From positions 1-16,123 of the forward strand of contig CAYPIE010000117.1 in NCBI GenBank assembly GCA_964410665.1: a stretch of 16,123 nucleotides of DNA, in the 5' to 3' direction. Within the stretch, counting starts at the first letter, position 1. Every line of letters starts with the position of its first letter. A model generated the notes under the pieces. That model made no database searches. It saw only the letters and a list, made by a program, of their open reading frames with translations, and was not told where the DNA came from. A program made the position numbers and the translations under genes. Source of the DNA: CAYPIE01 sp964410665. Its GTDB lineage: Bacteria > Planctomycetota > Planctomycetia > Gemmatales > Gemmataceae. Below are positions 13,170 to 16,123 of the stretch, piece by piece.

Positions 13170-14680
13170 CACCTTGCCTCCAGACGAACCAGGAAAAATG
13201 GGTCGCCCTGCTGATCCGTCATCGGTTGCAGAATGTCCACGTGATGCCGCGCCTCTTGTTCTGCCACTTCTCTTGGCAACAGGACCGCGTAGTGTGGCGA
13301 ACTCGCCGTAGTGGGAATTGGGCCATGCTGTACAGGGCGGCCATAATAAAAGAGTGTACCTTCGTCCTTTAGTTGCCACAAGTATAGTATTTCCCCGGCC
13401 GGCACGCGCTTGGCAAGTTCCGCTCCGGTCGCCGCATGGTCGCGGGTTGCGGTCCGCAACGGCCAGACAATTTGAACGAAGGCGATTTTGACCGCCAACC
13501 ACAACCCGACCGTGGCAAAGACAGCTTTACGAGGCGTCATCCAGTTCCAAGGCAGACGGTAGCGGCCATGTTGCCAGTCCAGTCCGAACAGGACCCCTAG
13601 TGCGATGACCGCGGGGCACATGGGCATCGCATACCGCACGGCATGCTCGGCCATCAGGGTCCATAACAGCAAGTTGGGCCAGGCCCAGCAATGCAACAGC
13701 TGAGCCAGCCGCCGCTCTTCCGGACGACGTTCACGCCAAAACCGGGGGAAAAGTGTCGGAATCAGCAACACCGACCACAGCAAGTTGGCTCCGAGCACTT
13801 CCCAGGGATACGCCAGCATCTCCCCCCACGGATAGGCTCGACCTCCATGATGCGGATCGAGGCGTTGCAACGCCTCGGCCGAGACCGTATCCAGCAGCGG
13901 CTGCCAGCCGACTTGCCTCGCGACTGCCACCACCCAGGCTATGCAAAGCAGTCCGGCACACAGAACGCCAAGTAGATGCCCAGGCTGCCATAGCAACCTC
14001 AATTGTCCCCGCCAGCATAACAGCGGCACCAGCGTCAGATAGAAAAAGGCGGGGGCGGTCCACTTGGTCAGGAATCCGCCGGCGACGCACCCCATCGCCA
14101 GCAGCCACCAGGGCAGGGCACCGGCCGACCGCACTTCCTCCCGCTCCAACGCACGCAATAGACAGGCCATGGCCGCGGTGACCCAGAACACCTGCAGCAT
14201 GTCGATCTCTGCGCTGGGGGCCTTGTCCAGGAACAGAAAGGACATGGGCAGCAATAGGCCGGCGAACAGCCAGGGGGAGATCGGTCGGTCTGGAACCTTG
14301 GCCGAAGACCATCCGGGCCGAAATCGGCTACACATCCAGGTTAGCAGGAACACCGTCACCACGCCGGCAACGGCGGAAGGTAGACGCGCCGTCACCGGCG
14401 TCACTTCGCCCGCGGGCAAGCTGGCCAACATGATGGCCCAATACATCCCGGGTGGCTTGGTGAGGTACGGCTCGCTATAGAGCGTCGGCACGCACCAGTC
14501 ACCGGCGAACATCTCCTGCGCGATGCGGGCACGCAGACCTTCGGTGCGATACAGCGGACCCGCGTCGAGCCCGTAGAAGAACACGAACCCCCACCAGCAC
14601 AGAAGCAAGCAAGGTAGCCCGAACGGGGACACTCGGCCAAGCAATTGACGCCGCTCTACGCGATAACGAAGTCCGAGCAC
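13169..14680 (-). CDS. ArnT/PMT-like membrane glycosyltransferase
   Basis: The 503-residue, multi-pass protein belongs to the GT-C fold group. After a first membrane helix (about 20-38) it has the hallmark first loop: RTEGLRARIAQEMFAGDW (45-62), then EPYLTKPPGMYW (70-81), matching the DE-RYAEI-REM and EPYFDKPPL pattern of ArnT and PMT_2 families. Around ten more helices follow, with a soluble C-terminal part of about 80 residues. Such enzymes move sugars from polyprenyl-phosphate carriers to lipid or protein on the outer face; the acceptor is unknown. The aspartate of the usual Asp-Glu pair is Thr here. I choose the GTG at 14680 because a perfect AAGGAGG (14689-14695) lies eight bases upstream; an earlier GTG at 14761 lacks such support. 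The polyprenyl carrier links it loosely to the downstream isoprenoid genes. Confidence 0.85.
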   Translation of the reverse strand: MLGLRYRVERRQLLGRVSPFGLPCLLLCWWGFVFFYGLDAGPLYRTEGLRARIAQEMFAGDWCVPTLYSEPYLTKPPGMYWAIMLASLPAGEVTPVTARLPSAVAGVVTVFLLTWMCSRFRPGWSSAKVPDRPISPWLFAGLLLPMSFLFLDKAPSAEIDMLQVFWVTAAMACLLRALEREEVRSAGALPWWLLAMGCVAGGFLTKWTAPAFFYLTLVPLLCWRGQLRLLWQPGHLLGVLCAGLLCIAWVVAVARQVGWQPLLDTVSAEALQRLDPHHGGRAYPWGEMLAYPWEVLGANLLWSVLLIPTLFPRFWRERRPEERRLAQLLHCWAWPNLLLWTLMAEHAVRYAMPMCPAVIALGVLFGLDWQHGRYRLPWNWMTPRKAVFATVGLWLAVKIAFVQIVWPLRTATRDHAATGAELAKRVPAGEILYLWQLKDEGTLFYYGRPVQHGPIPTTASSPHYAVLLPREVAEQEARHHVDILQPMTDQQGDPFFLVRLEAR

Positions 14681-14688
14681 AGACGCGG

Positions 14689-14695
14689 CCTCCTT
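14689..14695 (-). promoter_or_regulatory. Strong Shine-Dalgarno that fixes the glycosyltransferase start
   Basis: AAGGAGG on the minus strand lies eight bases before the GTG at 14680. It is the best ribosome-binding site in the window and argues against the longer form starting at 14761, which would place this motif inside codons for KEA. Confidence 0.7.
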
Positions 14696-14764
14696 GCCGC
14701 TGATGAAAAGGTGTTCTGCTGTGATCCGCCGCCTGGCTCGACAGCCGCAATGGGGAGCCACTTC

Positions 14765-15868
14765 TTATCCGGGCAGGACGCATTCCAGCCCGAAGGTCGC
14801 CGCCACGGCCGGGTTATAGACCTTGCCGCCCCGGATGTTGATGCCTTGACCCAGTCCGGGATTATCCTTGGTGGCCCGGTCGACGCCCTTGTTGGCCAGC
14901 TGCAGCACATACGGGAGGGTGACGTTGGTCAGGGCATAAGTGCTGGTGCGTCCAACCGCTCCGGGCATGTTGGTGACACAGTAATGGACCACATCGTCAA
15001 TGATGTAGATCGGGTTGCTGTGCGTCGTTGGCCGGGAGGTCTCGATACAGCCGCCCTGGTCGATGGCCACATCGATCAGCACTGCCCGCGGCGGCATCAG
15101 GGCCAAGTCATCCTTACGAATCAGTTTGGGCGCCCGAGCCCCGGGGATCAACACTGCGCCAACCACCAGGTCGGCATGCTTGATGGCGCGCAGAATGTTA
15201 TGCCGGTCGCTAAACACGGTGGTCACATTCATGGGCATGACATCATCGAGATAGCGTAGCCGATCCAGATTAATGTCCAGCAACGTCACGTGCGCCCCCA
15301 ACCCGGCAGCGACCTTCGCCGCATTGGCCCCGACCACACCGCCACCGAGCACGACGACGTTGGCGGGGGCGACGCCCGGGACACCTCCGAGCAGGATGCC
15401 GCGGCCTTGGAACGGCTTTTCCAAGTACTTGGCCCCTTCTTGGATGCTCATGCGACCGGCGACCTCGCTCATGGGCGTCAGCAGCGGCAGTTGCCCGCGG
15501 GGGTCGCGAATGGTCTCATACGCCACGGCGGTGATGCCAGAACGGATGACCGACTGGGTCAGCGGCTCATCGGCAGCGAAGTGGAAATAGGTGAAAACCG
15601 TCTGGCCATCCTGCATCAGCGGCCATTCATCGGACTGCGGTTCTTTAACTTTAATAATCAAATCGGACCGCTGCCAGACTTCGGCGGAGCTCTCGACGAT
15701 CTCCGCTCCCGATGCGGCATACTCCTCGTCGCTGATGCCCGAGCCTTGCCCGGCCCCGGTTTGTACGAGGACGCGGTGACCTGCCCTGGTCAGTTCTTCC
15801 GCGCCGACGGGGATCAAGGCAACGCGGGTTTCATCGGTTTTAACCTCGGTTGGAATGCCCACAATCAT
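14765..15868 (-). CDS. ald: Alanine dehydrogenase
   Basis: The 367-residue, NAD-dependent enzyme interconverts L-alanine with pyruvate and ammonia. Key residues fall where family numbering expects them: R15 (DETRVAL), K75 (IIKVKEP), H96 (YFHFAAD), D270 (DVAIDQGG) and N300 (VTNMPGAVGRTS). The NAD fold is VVVLGGGVVGANAAKVAAG (171-189), with D198 closing the second strand. Length is normal and nothing is missing. The ATG start at 15868 has only a weak purine stretch upstream. It is separated from the glycosyltransferase by 84 bases and preceded by a repeat-bearing leader that may hold its control sites. In other bacteria ald is often controlled by Lrp/AsnC-type regulators; none is seen here. Confidence 0.96.
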   Translation of the reverse strand: MIVGIPTEVKTDETRVALIPVGAEELTRAGHRVLVQTGAGQGSGISDEEYAASGAEIVESSAEVWQRSDLIIKVKEPQSDEWPLMQDGQTVFTYFHFAADEPLTQSVIRSGITAVAYETIRDPRGQLPLLTPMSEVAGRMSIQEGAKYLEKPFQGRGILLGGVPGVAPANVVVLGGGVVGANAAKVAAGLGAHVTLLDINLDRLRYLDDVMPMNVTTVFSDRHNILRAIKHADLVVGAVLIPGARAPKLIRKDDLALMPPRAVLIDVAIDQGGCIETSRPTTHSNPIYIIDDVVHYCVTNMPGAVGRTSTYALTNVTLPYVLQLANKGVDRATKDNPGLGQGINIRGGKVYNPAVAATFGLECVLPG

Positions 15869-15887
15869 GGTTGTATTCTTTCACTGC

Positions 15888-15962
15888 AATGAATCGGTGC
15901 GAAGAATCAGACGGTGGATCGCGCGGGTCGTGCGAAGATGCAGACGCGAAGAGTGATTCATT
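15888..15962. promoter_or_regulatory. Repeat array upstream of ald, possible operator
   Basis: Two 16-base direct repeats (TGCGAAGAATCAGACG at 15898-15913 and TGCGAAGATGCAGACG at 15931-15946) match at 14 of 16 bases and are spaced 33 bases apart, about three helical turns. GCGAAGA occurs a third time at 15946-15952. The array is enclosed by a perfect inverted repeat, AATGAATC (15888-15895) and GATTCATT (15955-15962). It lies 20-95 bases ahead of the ald start. Regular spacing on one DNA face suggests regulator binding, but this is inference. I find no convincing -10/-35 pair. Confidence 0.45.
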
Positions 15963-15990
15963 ATTGTTGGACAACTCACGCCATCGAATC

Positions 15991-16007
15991 AAGCCCAACT
16001 GAGGCTT
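15991..16007. terminator. Weak terminator-like hairpin downstream of the edge gene
   Basis: AAGCC (15991-15995) pairs with GGCTT (16003-16007) around a seven-base loop, in the gap after the probable stop of the edge gene. The stem is short. A run of four T follows only on the plus strand side, so its role in ending the minus-strand message is doubtful. Confidence 0.25.
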
Positions 16008-16049
16008 TTGCCCGTTCACTTGCGTCATTCTGCTGTCGGACCATCGCGA

Positions 16050-16123
16050 CTAGTTGACCAGCTCCATCGAAGTGGCGGCCAAGTGTGCCACCCGCACCTG
16101 GCCGGACAAACCGGGGCGATTCC
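16050..16123 (-). CDS. C-terminal end of an unidentified protein (cut by the window edge)
   Basis: An open minus-strand frame enters from the right edge and stops at TAG (16052-16050). The visible tail is NRPGLSGQVRVAHLAATSMELVN. It reads like real protein and lies in the same orientation as all other genes, but it is too short to identify or to be certain. The 181 bases between it and ald hold the hairpin and repeats listed separately. Confidence 0.4.
   Translation of the reverse strand, partial: NRPGLSGQVRVAHLAATSMELVN

Noticed and set aside
13170..13502. A 111-codon N-terminal extension of xseA
   Set aside because: The frame is open but lies inside the glycosyltransferase gene, has no resemblance to exonuclease VII, and the ATG at 13169 has a strong Shine-Dalgarno and gives the standard N-terminus.
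14681..14761. Longer glycosyltransferase start at GTG 14761
   Set aside because: The extra 27 residues look non-protein-like (MAPHCGCRARRR), there is no ribosome-binding site, and the perfect AAGGAGG lies eight bases before the GTG at 14680.
15840..16028. 62-codon minus-strand frame across the ald start
   Set aside because: Low-complexity, Ser/His/Asp-rich translation over the repeat array, overlapping the ald start in another frame, with no plausible domain.

Overview
The window looks like ordinary chromosome of a planctomycete, possibly of the Gemmatales group. This placement is an inference from the style of the proteins: an integrase with a PRPFYRKSRGLWYVQ-type N-terminus, a secreted FAD oxidoreductase with a golvesin-like tail, and an ArnT-like glycosyltransferase. 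No marker gene proves it. Every gene I can support lies on the minus strand, so the window reads right to left.

In transcription order: the tail of an unidentified protein at the right edge; alanine dehydrogenase (ald), preceded by a repeat-rich leader; an ArnT/PMT-like membrane glycosyltransferase; then a tight run xseA - xseB - polyprenyl synthase - dxs, followed after a 204-base structured gap by nadK. The glycosyltransferase stop overlaps the xseA start (TGATG), xseA overlaps xseB by 20 bases, and xseB is 5 bases from the prenyl synthase. This suggests one translationally coupled unit for exonuclease VII, isoprenoid precursors (DXP synthesis, then prenyl chain elongation) and NADP supply. 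Downstream come an ABC-2 type permease, a large ABC exporter-like protein with an eroded nucleotide-binding domain, an inositol-monophosphatase family phosphatase and a secreted FAD-dependent oxidoreductase.

The left 0.8 kb differs. A tRNA-Arg(CCG) gene keeps a good promoter, acceptor 5' strand, D-arm and anticodon arm, then stops: no T-arm or 3' acceptor strand follows. Beyond the break lie a cluster of CYCTGAC repeats and hairpins, then an integrase-like gene of only 186 codons with no catalytic domain. This is best read as the edge of a decayed or rearranged integrative element.

The items most worth a second look are the broken tRNA with its chimeric integrase, and the ABC protein whose Walker A, signature and Walker B motifs are all abnormal. 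I see no CRISPR array, rRNA, insertion sequence or obvious defence system. The core genes are standard.
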